Assembly (NCBI GenBank): GCA_016860685.1
Contig: BOJX01000003.1
Span: 1 to 64,000 of the forward strand
Reading direction: 5' to 3'
Length of the DNA stretch: 64,000 nt
Source of the DNA: Planctomycetota bacterium
GTDB taxonomy: Bacteria; Planctomycetota; Phycisphaerae; UBA1845
A program made the position numbers and the translations under genes. Every line of letters starts with the position of its first letter. Position 1 is the first letter of the stretch. This document shows positions 8,486-19,000 of this stretch, piece after piece. The notes under the pieces were generated by a model. That model ran no database searches. It was given only the letters and a program-made list of their open reading frames with translations, and was not told the DNA's origin.

Positions 8486-11400
8486 TCATTGCTCCTCGAA
8501 CCCGAACTCGGTGAACTTCAAGGTCCGGCAGTTTTCGGTCACGTCGCGGACGGTCTTGTCCGACGCACCCTCGGGCAGGCCGGCGCTGATTTCGAGGGTG
8601 ATCTCCACGTCGGCTCCCACAACGCCGGTCAGGTGTTGCACGATCTCTTCGGCAATGCGTGCGGCGTCCCTCCCCAAGCGGAGCGGGTCCACCTTCACCG
8701 AGCCGTGGAAACGGCGCAATGCTGGAGCGGTCGGCGCTGCTGCGGCCGTCCCACCCGATGTCGGAGTGGCCGTCCCGCCAGAGCCGTTCGTTCCCGCAGC
8801 GGTAGCGCTCGGGGAGCCTCCTGGCGTCGGTGCGGCTCCCGTGCCGGCGCCGGCGGCTTGACGGTCGGCCGCAAGCTGTGCGGCGGCGGCGTCCGGTTTC
8901 ACCAACACAGTCCGGTCGTCCGCGATTACGCGGATCGTCGTCGCGGCACGAAGGCCCTGATAGCGCTTGCGTTGTTCGTCCCATCCCTCTGCATACGCAA
9001 ACGTCTCGCTCTGCCACATGAGCGTGGCGACGCCCTCCTGGATGGCGGCGAACAGGACGTTTTCGTCGCGGAGCCGCGGGAGATACAGGTAGCGGGCCAT
9101 GTATTCGGCAAGCTGTTTGATGCCGACGTGATTACCGGTCCAAAGCGGCACGCGGTCAAGTTCCGTCCGCAGCCGAACGGCCCCCATCTGCACCAAGAGC
9201 GATTCTTCGTTCTTGAGTTTCTTCGCCGCACGGCCAGCGAGACTCTCCTGACCTTGCAGCTTCAACTCTGTCCAGGTCGCCTCGCCCTTCGGATCGGATT
9301 GGCTCGGAACCAGAAGCCATTGAAACGCCTCGGAGATTCGCAAATCGACGGCCTCGGCGGCGCTCTTGCGCTTGGTCTCGGCTTGGCGAGTCTGGAACTG
9401 GTCCAGATTCAGCGGCACGCGCTCGTCCCAGATAGAGGTCCACGCAAGGTACTGCCGAACGGACTGCTCAAGCTCGCGCAGGCGGTTGATGTCGCCGGCG
9501 AGAAAAACGAGCGTGTTCTTGAAGTTGCGAGGCGCTGTTCCGCGCGATTCCAGGATCGCCGCAGCTTCCTTCCGGGCGGCGCTGACGCCGTTCTTGTTCG
9601 TGTGCGGGAACTCCGGCCCAAGGATCACGAGCCGCGCCTCGCGTTCATCGGGAACGTCGCTGCTCGGGACGCAGGCATGGACTTTCGAGAAGTCGGCGCG
9701 CGTGCGGGCCTCCTCCCGCAACCGCTTGATGATCTCGTCGCCGATCTGGTCGTCGGTGAGTTGGCCGGCTCGATCGTCGGCCAGTCGCGTAACCGTCGGC
9801 TGTGTCGAGTACCAGTACCGCTTGCCGTCTACATAGAGGTATGTGGCGCTGTCGGTCAGTCGCCGCAGAGCGTCGCCAAAAGTGGCGACGGACTCGCCCG
9901 GCTGGGCGCAGCCGAGCTTGACCTGGCGCTCGTCGATTCCGCGGTGCGATGCTCGCATCGTGGGCGCGGACCCCATGTAGATGGTGCGCGCAACACGGCG
10001 CGACGCGGAATACCGGCCTAGATTCGGGTTGGCGCGGTCCAGGGCCAGCGGGAGCGAGTTCGCCCCGTCCACGTCCTTCTCGATCACGGGAACCCATTGA
10101 TCTTCGAGGTAACGGGTGAGTTCAAACTGCACGATCTGGTCATCGACGGGCACGTTGCCCGGCATGATGAGCAGATTGCCGTCCTGGCGTTCCCACAGAG
10201 AATGGATTACCGCTGCCATGAGGCGCAGCACGCCGCGCGTGCGCTGGAACTTGTCGAGCGTGGACCAGTCGTTGTAGAGTCGGTCGAACATTTCGGGGTG
10301 AATCGGGTACGCCATCTTGATGCGGCGTTCGTAGTCGGCCTCGCGGCACTCGGTCGGAAACTCCTGTTGTTGCGTGCCGTACCAATCGACGAATGCGCGC
10401 GCCACGGCGTCGCGGGCTACGAACTGGTCGCCCGAAAGCGGCTGGAACAGCCGCCGGCGGACGATCTCGAATCCCTCGTCCGGGCTTGCCGGCCGCCACG
10501 ATGCCTCAACGCGGCCGACGGCGTTTTTGAGGCGGGCCAGTGCCTCACGGCCGCGTTCGCCGCCGACTTCGATATCGGTGACGCCGCGGTCGGCCCGCTG
10601 ATGCGGGCTTTCCGACGCCGGGATGCTCACGACCAGCAAGGTGTGCTTCGCGGCTTTGGCCGCTTCGCTGAGGGCCTGGGCGAAGGTGAACTGCGTGTCG
10701 AACGTGCCCGCGGGAAGGTCGGCCGTGCCGTGAAGTTGCCGTGCGTAAGCGACCCATTCGTCGATCAGGATCAGGCACGGGCCGTACTTGTTGAACAACT
10801 CCGTCATCGTGGCGCCGGGATTCGTCGCCCGCTCGTCATCCTCCTTGACGAGCTTGTACCCCTCCTTGCCGCCGAGTTGCCAAGCGATCTCTCCCCAGAC
10901 GGTGCGGATCGTCGTGCCGTCGGGTTTCTTGTGCGGCTTGCCTGGCGAAATCTGCGTGCCGACGAAGACGGTTCGGTGGACATTTTTCGGCAGCGGGATG
11001 CCGACGGCCTTGACCAGCTCCTCGGCGCCGGGCAGGTCGGCCGGCGACGCGCCGGAGAAAAGGTGATACAGCGCGAGCATGGAGTGCGTCTTGCCGCCGC
11101 CGAAGTTCGTCTGAAGCTCCACGACCGGATCGCCGCCCTTGCCCGACAATCGCAGCACGGCTTGCGACAGCAGTCGGCGCAGGCCCTCGGTGATGAACGT
11201 CCGGCGGAAGAACTCGGTCGGGTGCTTGTATTCGTCGGAGCCTTCGCCCTGGTACACCTGCCACAAGTCGGCTGCGAACTCGGCCTGCTGATACCTGCCG
11301 CTCGCCACGTCGGGGTGCGGGGTGACGACCTCGCGCCACGGCTTCAACCCGCCCTGCGGCTTGCCCTCAGTCGGCTGGGCCGATCGCTTGCGCATCTCCG

Positions 11401-11845
11401 AGCGACGCTGCTCGTCGAACATCGTGCGCATCAGGTCCATCCGCATCTGGCCTACTTCGCCGGCGGAGTCGGCGGCGGACACGGCGTTCAACAGGCGCTC
11501 CATCGAATCCAGCGCCCGGATGGCGTCGTTGCTGGTGAACTGTTCGTTGTGCGCCCACTGGTTACGGATGGTGCGAAGTTCGCTGACGATGCTGCGCTCG
11601 GCCGGTCCGAGCACGTCGCGGAACACGGCATTCCACTGGTCCCAGAGGACGCCGAGCAACGTGGCCGGATCGTCCAGGTTGATCGGCTGAGGTTTGCCGC
11701 GTGGTCCCCGGTTGGATGGATCGGGCAAGGCGTTCTGCCAGTTGTCGCCAAGGTGGGATTTCAGTTCGCGCTCGACGAACGGCCGCAGGCCCGCGGAGAG
11801 CAGGTCCAGTCCCTTGCCGACACGTTCTCGATTGCTTACTGCCAT
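8486..11845 (-). CDS. DUF499 ATPase with Swt1-like HEPN N-terminus
   Basis: ELQTNFGGGKTHSMLALYHLFSG (P-loop), LILIDEWVAYARQL; overall DUF499 architecture. Confidence 0.85.
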   Translation of the reverse strand: MAVSNRERVGKGLDLLSAGLRPFVERELKSHLGDNWQNALPDPSNRGPRGKPQPINLDDPATLLGVLWDQWNAVFRDVLGPAERSIVSELRTIRNQWAHNEQFTSNDAIRALDSMERLLNAVSAADSAGEVGQMRMDLMRTMFDEQRRSEMRKRSAQPTEGKPQGGLKPWREVVTPHPDVASGRYQQAEFAADLWQVYQGEGSDEYKHPTEFFRRTFITEGLRRLLSQAVLRLSGKGGDPVVELQTNFGGGKTHSMLALYHLFSGASPADLPGAEELVKAVGIPLPKNVHRTVFVGTQISPGKPHKKPDGTTIRTVWGEIAWQLGGKEGYKLVKEDDERATNPGATMTELFNKYGPCLILIDEWVAYARQLHGTADLPAGTFDTQFTFAQALSEAAKAAKHTLLVVSIPASESPHQRADRGVTDIEVGGERGREALARLKNAVGRVEASWRPASPDEGFEIVRRRLFQPLSGDQFVARDAVARAFVDWYGTQQQEFPTECREADYERRIKMAYPIHPEMFDRLYNDWSTLDKFQRTRGVLRLMAAVIHSLWERQDGNLLIMPGNVPVDDQIVQFELTRYLEDQWVPVIEKDVDGANSLPLALDRANPNLGRYSASRRVARTIYMGSAPTMRASHRGIDERQVKLGCAQPGESVATFGDALRRLTDSATYLYVDGKRYWYSTQPTVTRLADDRAGQLTDDQIGDEIIKRLREEARTRADFSKVHACVPSSDVPDEREARLVILGPEFPHTNKNGVSAARKEAAAILESRGTAPRNFKNTLVFLAGDINRLRELEQSVRQYLAWTSIWDERVPLNLDQFQTRQAETKRKSAAEAVDLRISEAFQWLLVPSQSDPKGEATWTELKLQGQESLAGRAAKKLKNEESLLVQMGAVRLRTELDRVPLWTGNHVGIKQLAEYMARYLYLPRLRDENVLFAAIQEGVATLMWQSETFAYAEGWDEQRKRYQGLRAATTIRVIADDRTVLVKPDAAAAQLAADRQAAGAGTGAAPTPGGSPSATAAGTNGSGGTATPTSGGTAAAAPTAPALRRFHGSVKVDPLRLGRDAARIAEEIVQHLTGVVGADVEITLEISAGLPEGASDKTVRDVTENCRTLKFTEFGFEEQ

Positions 11846-11861
11846 AGGTCAGGTTCCATCG

Positions 11862-14798
11862 TCAGAAGAGTTCTCGTTGAGATTCAGGTTGCCGGACCCG
11901 GCTCGAAAGGGCAAGCTTCGAGAGTTCCGGCCACGCGATCACGAGGCCGTTGTAGGCCCGCTCCTCGTCGGGCCACTTCTTGCGGCTGGATATCGAGTGC
12001 AGGCGATAAGCCAGTTCGCGAGCGATCTCGCCCATGCCTCCCAGGCTTGCCAGCAATCGAGCAGCTTCGGCCTCGCCTTTGTTCTCCAGCGTGCGGATCA
12101 AATGTTGGGTCGTCTCCCATGCCGTGAGACGGTTGTCCGTCGATGGACTCCAGTCGTCAGACAGTTCGGCCCTGGTCACGAGCCGGACCTTGCCGCCGCG
12201 CGCCTTTACGATGCCCGCTTCGACCAATCCGTTCACGGCGGTGTTCTTGGCCTTGCTCAACGTTTCGGCGACGCCGAAGGAATCCTCGTTCGTGCCGTAC
12301 TGCTCGAACCACGCGAGCGCCCAGCGCGTGTCGGGATCGAAATCGCCTTCCTGTTCGGCGAGTACCTCGTCAAGCACCTGATTGATGATGCCGAGCGCCG
12401 TTCGCACGGTCATGGGAGTGCCGTCGGACTCGATGACTCTCGCGTAGCGCGTGAACACCGCCATGCCCGGCCCGATGACCGCCTGGGCAAGGTCCACGGG
12501 CGCAACGTTGCCGTGTTGCAGCGCCTTGAGAGCGCTCGGCAGTTCACTCCTGAGCGCAGTGAGAAAGTCCCGCCGAGTCGTCATGGCCGCAGTGCTTGAG
12601 CGCAGCCGACACACCAGTACGATGGACGACGCGAGCGAGTTCCGGCCGTGCTCGCGAAGTCCGCCGGGCTGTTCGGTTCGCATCGGCCATGTGCCGGTCA
12701 CGGTCCATCCGGAGTCCACGATGCCCTGGAGGATGGTGTCCCAGCCGCTTGACGTTCGGGCTTCCTCGTCGTCCTCTTCCTGTTTGAATGCGTAGTAGAC
12801 GGTGACGGGTATTTCGCGGTTTGCGCTCTTGCTGATGCCGGTGAAAACTGCTCGCAATCCGTCCTCGAAGAACTGCTTCGCCTGGTCGGCGCTTTCGTGC
12901 CGGGCCGGCTCCGCGATGAGTTCCATCTGTTTGGGCGTCAGCAGAGTCGAATACAACTGCGGAAACAGTCCGGAGAGCGCGCGGCGATGCCACACGTAGA
13001 AGAAGTCCGACAGGTCGGCATAGGGGACGTTGTCGTAGTATGGCGGATCGGTCGATACGACCGGAGCATCGTTGGTCCAGGGCACCCGCGCGTCCCGTTG
13101 TTCGACGACTCCCGGTGCCGCGGCCGGTACGGCGGCAAGCGCGTGGTACAGATACTCGAATTGTCCGTCCACGTTGCCGGATGAGTCGGAAAACGGATTC
13201 GCTTCCGCGTAGACCCAAATCATCGGCAACGCATTGCGCGCAAATACCTGTTCGACAGTCTCGCGGTTGGGGTTGTAGAAGGACTGCGACGCGTGTCGAT
13301 TGGCGACGCGCCCGATGCCAAGAGCAAGATACACGGCGATCGCTCGCGCGTAGTCGTCGTCTGCACTGTCGCGTTTCGCTAGATCAAACGCACCCTGCGA
13401 CGCCTGACAGAGGGTGTCGAGAAGCAGCAACTGGCGGTCGGTGAATAGATCCCGGTGACGACGGATGCCGTAGTTCTGTACCCTGAATCCGAGCGCCTTC
13501 TCCGGCAATGCGGAGTTCAAGAGGTCGGGACTCGTGCTCGGCACTCGTGGAAGATCGATCGCTCCCCCGGGCAGATAGACGCGCTCGCGGTCTCCGGCGG
13601 CGACGACGGTCATCAACTGACGGCCGAGCTTTCCCTTTTGTCCTGCGTCGCGGATGTCGTCGAGCGCGATCGGGGAACCGCACGACGGGCAGGTAGCGCC
13701 GCGCCGCCCGATCGTGGAAAACTTCGGATCGGCCTTTTCTGCGACTACGGACCATTCGGCCGCGGACGCGGCACCACGCGCCCTCTCCCATCTGAGCGAG
13801 TACCAGCGTCGCGGTCGTTTGCAGAGTCCGGGATCGCTGACCAAGGGGACGGATTGACCACACGCGGGGTTGGTGCATGGCGTCGTGCGAGCCCAAATCC
13901 ACGCGATGACGGTCAGTTCCCTACCTATGTACTTGGCGAGGTCCGCGCGGCCTCTGGCCATTGCCGCAGTGACCCTCGTCTTCGGATAGAGTTGCCCCAT
14001 CCGCTTCTCGGCCTCGTCACGCATCCATTTGCCGTAGTAGCGCACGTCTTCGGCCAATCCCTCGGCACCATGCCATTGGCTCGTGGAGCGGGCCTGCTCA
14101 TTCTTCTCGGGCGGATGCACGGGCGGACGGCCGGAGAACTTGGGCGGAATCTCGATCAGCGCCTTCGTAATGAGCACTGGCACTGGGTTCAAGTCGGACG
14201 CGTAGGCGCGGAGGCCGAGCCGCTGGGCTTCGAGCGGAATCGAACCGCCGCCGCAGAACGGGTCAAGGATCGGCGGCGCATGTTCGGCGAGAAACGCGTT
14301 GACGATCTCCGGCTTGGCCTTCGTCGTCAGCACGTCCCAGGCGGTGACGCCTTCGCCGGAGACGGCCCCCTTCGGGTGCTTCTGGCCTTTCCTGCCGCCG
14401 AAGATAATTGCTTCTTTGGCAAGTTCGCCGAGTTCGATCTTGCGGGAAGCGACGCAGCGGGCGATCTCGGCGCGCGCGGCGTTGATGACGCGCGGGTTGG
14501 TCGAGTTCTCCCACTGGACAAGTTCTTCGATCAGGTTGAAGAGCTCGGCTCGCTTGATGCCGGCGCGCTCCTCGTCAACAGTGCCGTCTGCCCGACGATA
14601 GACGGGATCGCTGTCGGGATCATCGACCAGCGAAGCGAACAGGACGGCCCGACACGCGGCAAGAGGCCGCCGCGCCCACCACAGGTGAAGCGTGCTCGGA
14701 TGTCCGTGTCGGATGGACTTCTCCCTCGCGCTGGCCTCGTTGATGGCCTTGAGCGGCAGAGCGACTTCGATCAGCTTCTTGCGGTGCGGTATGGTCAC
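11862..14798 (-). CDS. DUF1156 DNA methyltransferase
   Basis: LIEVALPLKAINEASAREKSIRHGHPSTLHLWWARRPLAACRAVLFASLVDDP (DUF1156) with ILDPFCGGGSIPLEAQRLGL and STDPPYYDNVPYADLSDFFYVW. GTG start overlaps the upstream TGA. Confidence 0.9.
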   Translation of the reverse strand: MTIPHRKKLIEVALPLKAINEASAREKSIRHGHPSTLHLWWARRPLAACRAVLFASLVDDPDSDPVYRRADGTVDEERAGIKRAELFNLIEELVQWENSTNPRVINAARAEIARCVASRKIELGELAKEAIIFGGRKGQKHPKGAVSGEGVTAWDVLTTKAKPEIVNAFLAEHAPPILDPFCGGGSIPLEAQRLGLRAYASDLNPVPVLITKALIEIPPKFSGRPPVHPPEKNEQARSTSQWHGAEGLAEDVRYYGKWMRDEAEKRMGQLYPKTRVTAAMARGRADLAKYIGRELTVIAWIWARTTPCTNPACGQSVPLVSDPGLCKRPRRWYSLRWERARGAASAAEWSVVAEKADPKFSTIGRRGATCPSCGSPIALDDIRDAGQKGKLGRQLMTVVAAGDRERVYLPGGAIDLPRVPSTSPDLLNSALPEKALGFRVQNYGIRRHRDLFTDRQLLLLDTLCQASQGAFDLAKRDSADDDYARAIAVYLALGIGRVANRHASQSFYNPNRETVEQVFARNALPMIWVYAEANPFSDSSGNVDGQFEYLYHALAAVPAAAPGVVEQRDARVPWTNDAPVVSTDPPYYDNVPYADLSDFFYVWHRRALSGLFPQLYSTLLTPKQMELIAEPARHESADQAKQFFEDGLRAVFTGISKSANREIPVTVYYAFKQEEDDEEARTSSGWDTILQGIVDSGWTVTGTWPMRTEQPGGLREHGRNSLASSIVLVCRLRSSTAAMTTRRDFLTALRSELPSALKALQHGNVAPVDLAQAVIGPGMAVFTRYARVIESDGTPMTVRTALGIINQVLDEVLAEQEGDFDPDTRWALAWFEQYGTNEDSFGVAETLSKAKNTAVNGLVEAGIVKARGGKVRLVTRAELSDDWSPSTDNRLTAWETTQHLIRTLENKGEAEAARLLASLGGMGEIARELAYRLHSISSRKKWPDEERAYNGLVIAWPELSKLALSSRVRQPESQRELF

Positions 14799-16075
14799 AG
14801 GGTGAACTCCCTGAACTCGGTCTCGCGGATGTTGTCTGCTGTGACCGTGCCGCACATGCTGCCGTCCGGCATCACGCTTCCATCGAACTGCGCTGTCTCG
14901 ACTTCAAACAATGGCTCTATCGCAAATAACGGAGCTTCTTCCGGGGTTGTCAGCGCACGCGAAATCGCCTCGATCACGTCCACGCGCAATCCGACGATTG
15001 TCATTTCCAAAGCGTCCCGACCGGGGCCGAAGAAGAACCACTCCGGCCAGTGCGGCCAGTGGTGGCGGAAGTCGCGCATGAAGCGCCGCTGATACCGAGG
15101 ATTTAGACCTGCTCCCGTGACGACGTAGGCGTAATCGCGGGGGCCGACTCGTTTTATCGGCAGAGAAAGCGTGACTCCGTCCCGGATAGCGCCTGTGCGG
15201 AGGGCGGCAGCGGCTTCGGGAAATCCCATGCCGAGCAACCATGCCGCATAGTTTCCGCGGCGAATCCAGTCGCGGGGGAACTCAACAGTGAGATCGCCAT
15301 CCTCGCGGCCTTCCGGGTCCACGAAGGCAATCAAGGACGTGTCCTCATGCGGATCATCGACTTCGCGCAGGTACGTCCCGACCGCAAAGGTCTTGGACGG
15401 TTGCGGCGAAATCAATGGTTTGGTCGCCGCGAGCTGCTTCAGTGCATCGCTCAGGTCGGCCTTGATGGTGCTGCTCGTGCCGGGCGAGAGAAGGCTGCCC
15501 TTGGCCTCCGCGAGCGCAGTCTCGGACTTCGCGTTCTCGATGACGAAGTCCGATCGCTTGTCGAGTTTTCGCTTGGCCAGCTTGTTTCGGATGGCTTGGG
15601 CGCGCTTCACGCTCTCCGGGTGTTGCACTATCTGATTTCGTAGTGCGCGCTTCACAAGCACGTCAAACCGATCCCAGAACGCATAGCCCTGGGCCTGCAT
15701 CGCCAGCAGCAGCATTCCTTCCCCAATGAGCCGAGAGCGGCTGCTGTGTGCCGCAGTTTCGTAGTGGTCGGTTGTGCCCGCAGCGAGTCGGAGTTCCCCG
15801 CCGTTCCAGCGAAACATGGCGTGATGCTCAGCGGCAAAGCAGGCCGCGAGGTGATCGACGTGGGCGCCGTCGAAACTGCGAGTCAACTCGGCCTTCTTCG
15901 CAGCCTGATACAGGCTCCAAGCGGAGACCCGCAGTTGCCGTTTCGCGGCTGGTAAAGGGCGGACACGGCCGTATCTGGTACGGATGACCCTACGGTCCAA
16001 CTCGATTACAGGGAGCGTGGCCTGACCCGCCGGAGCGACCGAAAGCGTGAAGGGGGTGAGTGATGGGAGAATCAT
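14795..16075 (-). CDS. Unknown 426-aa component of the DUF499/DUF1156/helicase operon
   Basis: Stop overlaps the DUF1156 GTG start and its start overlaps the helicase stop; no family recognised by eye. Confidence 0.8.
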   Translation of the reverse strand: MILPSLTPFTLSVAPAGQATLPVIELDRRVIRTRYGRVRPLPAAKRQLRVSAWSLYQAAKKAELTRSFDGAHVDHLAACFAAEHHAMFRWNGGELRLAAGTTDHYETAAHSSRSRLIGEGMLLLAMQAQGYAFWDRFDVLVKRALRNQIVQHPESVKRAQAIRNKLAKRKLDKRSDFVIENAKSETALAEAKGSLLSPGTSSTIKADLSDALKQLAATKPLISPQPSKTFAVGTYLREVDDPHEDTSLIAFVDPEGREDGDLTVEFPRDWIRRGNYAAWLLGMGFPEAAAALRTGAIRDGVTLSLPIKRVGPRDYAYVVTGAGLNPRYQRRFMRDFRHHWPHWPEWFFFGPGRDALEMTIVGLRVDVIEAISRALTTPEEAPLFAIEPLFEVETAQFDGSVMPDGSMCGTVTADNIRETEFREFTL

Positions 16076-19000
16076 GCCGGCTCCTGGGCCTGGGCCAAGA
16101 GCGCCGACAGGTCGTAGTTGACGCTGGTCGCCTTGAAGTCGGGTTCCTTCTCAAAGGGCTTGCGGACGTACCGCACGTCCGCCCGATCCTGGTCGATGAC
16201 GGCGATGGCGAGAATGAACTCGTCCGGTTTGTTCAAGGCGGTCAGGATTTCGTTCTTGGTGATGGTGACGGTCCTGGCCCCTCTCACGCGGCCTTTGACC
16301 TCGATGAAGCGAAGCAGGCCCGTGTTCGGGATGGCGGACTCGATGTCGTAGCCGAGATTCTGCTCGCTCACGTCCCGCGGGACGAAGCCGAGCCGGCGCT
16401 CGGTCTGCGCCACGGCGTCCATCGCCAATCGTTCGGAACGCTCGGTGTCAATCGCAAAGTCCGGCGGCGCCGCGGCAGACGCGGCTCCCAGCTTCCGAAG
16501 CAGCCCAACAGGCAGGATCATCGCGCCGCCGAGCACGACCGGCGGAAGCGCGGCGAGCTTGCGTTCCTGCTCGATCTCGGTAAGGCGCTTCTGCAATCGG
16601 GCCGTGAGTTCATCCGCTCGCTGCCGGGCAAGGCCGGAGTTGAGCTTGGCGTTGACCTTGCCGGCGAGTTCCTGGTCCTTGAGTTGGGCCGCGCGGTGGT
16701 CCCAGTAGTTGATCTCTTTGGTGAGCCGGTCCTGGACCGCGGCTTTCGTCTTGTCGAGCAGCTCCTCCTTGCGGCGGCGGAGTTCATCAAGGTGCTGCGG
16801 AACTATGTGGATCGCGGCGTGTTCCATCGCCCGCGTTTCGAGGTCTCCGCGAACCCAATCGGGCAGTTTCACTTGCTCCAGCGCCCTCGCCTCTTCCTCG
16901 GTCGCGGGCCGGTAGTCGAGATACGGGGCGGGACCGGCGTTCTCGGCGTGTCCGTCGGCGTCGATTTCGACGAACTGCAATCGCTTGGAGACGACGCGGC
17001 GGTTGCCGGCGCGGTCGGTGCGGGCATCCTGAATGGCGTGCTCCAGGTAGAGCAACGTCCGCGGGTGTTCTCCGTCGTCCGTGTCGTCGATCAGGATGGC
17101 GCCGCGTTTGAGCAAGTCGCGGTGCCGCTCGATCACAAGGTCGAGCGTCGCGTCCAACAGCGGATGGCCGGGACACACGAACGCGGCCAGCGGCTTGCCG
17201 GGAACGCTGATGAGGCCCTTCTCGAACGCTATGCGCTCGTAGCGAGAGAGCACGGCGTCGCCGCGGCCGATCTCGCGGTCGCGGTTGCGGATGACGGCGG
17301 GCACGTGCTTGATTTCGTAACGGTTCGCCTCGCGCTCGTGGATCGTCCCGCCGAGCAGCTTGAACGCTTCGAGGAAGAATGCGGCGATGAAGTGCGGTTG
17401 CAGGCGGCGGGCTTCGGCCCGTTCCATATCCTCGCGAATCTGGCGGACCTTCGACACGTCCATCGCGTCGTGGGTGAGCGCTCGGACTTCGACCAGCTCG
17501 CGAAGGTGCTCCCGGTCGAGGGCCTTGTCCACGACCTGAAACAGCCTTGCCCGGACCTCGGGCTGGTCGCCGTAGCGGATGGCTTCGAGCAGCAGTTGGC
17601 GAAGCGGCTTGTCCTCGAAGGTCACTTGCCCGAGCACGTCGAAGACCTGGCCGCCGAGTGCGTTTCGCTCCTCGTCCAGTTTTTCGAGAAGTCGGTAGTA
17701 GACCTCGCCCTCACGGGTGTCCTTGGCGACAAGGTTCCACAGGTGGCACACTTCGGTCTGCCCGATGCGGTGGATGCGGCCGAATCGCTGCTCCAAGCGG
17801 TTCGGGTTCCACGGCAGGTCGTAGTTGACCATCAAGTGCGCCCGCTGGAGGTTGATGCCCTCGCCCGCGGCGTCGGTGGCCACGAGGATTTCGACTTCCT
17901 TGTCCTGGGTGAACGCCTCCTGCGCGTTACGCCGGTCCTCGCGGCCGACGCCGCCGTGAATGATGACGACGGCCTCGGGCTTGCCGATGAGCGCCCCGAT
18001 CCGCTCGGCAAGATAGTTCAACGTGTCGCGATGCTCGGTGAAGATGACGAGCTTGCGCCGGTGGCCGTATGCGTCGAACATCTCGGAGTTGTTCTGCAAC
18101 AGCCGTGAGAGTTCGTCCCACTTGCGGTCGGTGCCCGATTGGCGGACGCGGAGCGCCGTCCGCTCCAAGTCCTGCAACTGGGCGATTTCGGCTCGGAGTT
18201 CCGCGATGGTGCGGGCGGCGGACGCCTGATCGACGACGTGCTCCTCGGTGTCCTCGATCTCCTTGTCGGGAGCGTCGTCAAGGTCGTCGATGTCGTCGGC
18301 CGTCAACGCAGGCAAGCCGGCGGTCATGTCGATGCCGACTTCTGCGCCACGCTTGAGCAACTGCTCCTCGCGGAGCCGCTTTTCCAGGCGTTCGCGACGG
18401 CGGCGCAGCGATTGGTAAATGGCTTCCGGGGATGACGCCAGTCGGCGTTGCAGGATGGTCAGGGCGAATCCGACCGTTCCCTTGCGGCCCTCGTTTTCCA
18501 GCGCCTCGGCGCGGTTGAACTCTTCGCGGACGTAGTCGGTGACCTGCTTGTACAGGTCCGCCTCGGCGTCGGAAAGCGCATAGTTGACCGTGTAGGCGCG
18601 GCGCTCGGGAAAGAGCGGCGTGCCGTCGAACTTGAGCAACTGCTCCTTGACCAAGCGGCGCATCATGTCCGTCGCGTCGGTGACGTGAACGCCGTCGCGG
18701 AATTTGCCCTCAAAGCGGTCGCCGTCGAGGAGCGCCATGAAAAGTTGGAAGTCCGCCTCCTTGCCGTTGTGCGGCGTGGCGGTCAGCAACAGGAAGTGGC
18801 GCGTCAACGTCGAAAGCGATTGTCCGAGCCTGTAGCGTTTCGTGTATTTGACTTCGTTGCCGAAGTACGTGGCGCTGAGCTTGTGCGCCTCGTCGCAGAC
18901 GATCAGATCCCAGTCGGTCTGATTGAGCTTCGCCTGGGTGTCTTCGTCGCGGCTCAGTTTGTCCAGCCGGCAGATTGCCAGCGGCGTCTCGCTGAACCAG

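Noticed and set aside
8390-10021. 543-aa + strand ORF
   Set aside because: Antisense shadow of the DUF499 gene.
10097-12127. 676-aa + strand ORF
   Set aside because: Antisense shadow of the DUF499 and DUF1156 genes.
13455-15092. 545-aa + strand ORF
   Set aside because: Antisense shadow of the DUF1156 methylase.
16060-18108. 682-aa + strand ORF
   Set aside because: Antisense shadow of the SNF2 helicase (16072-19581), typical of high-GC third-position bias; no domain motifs.
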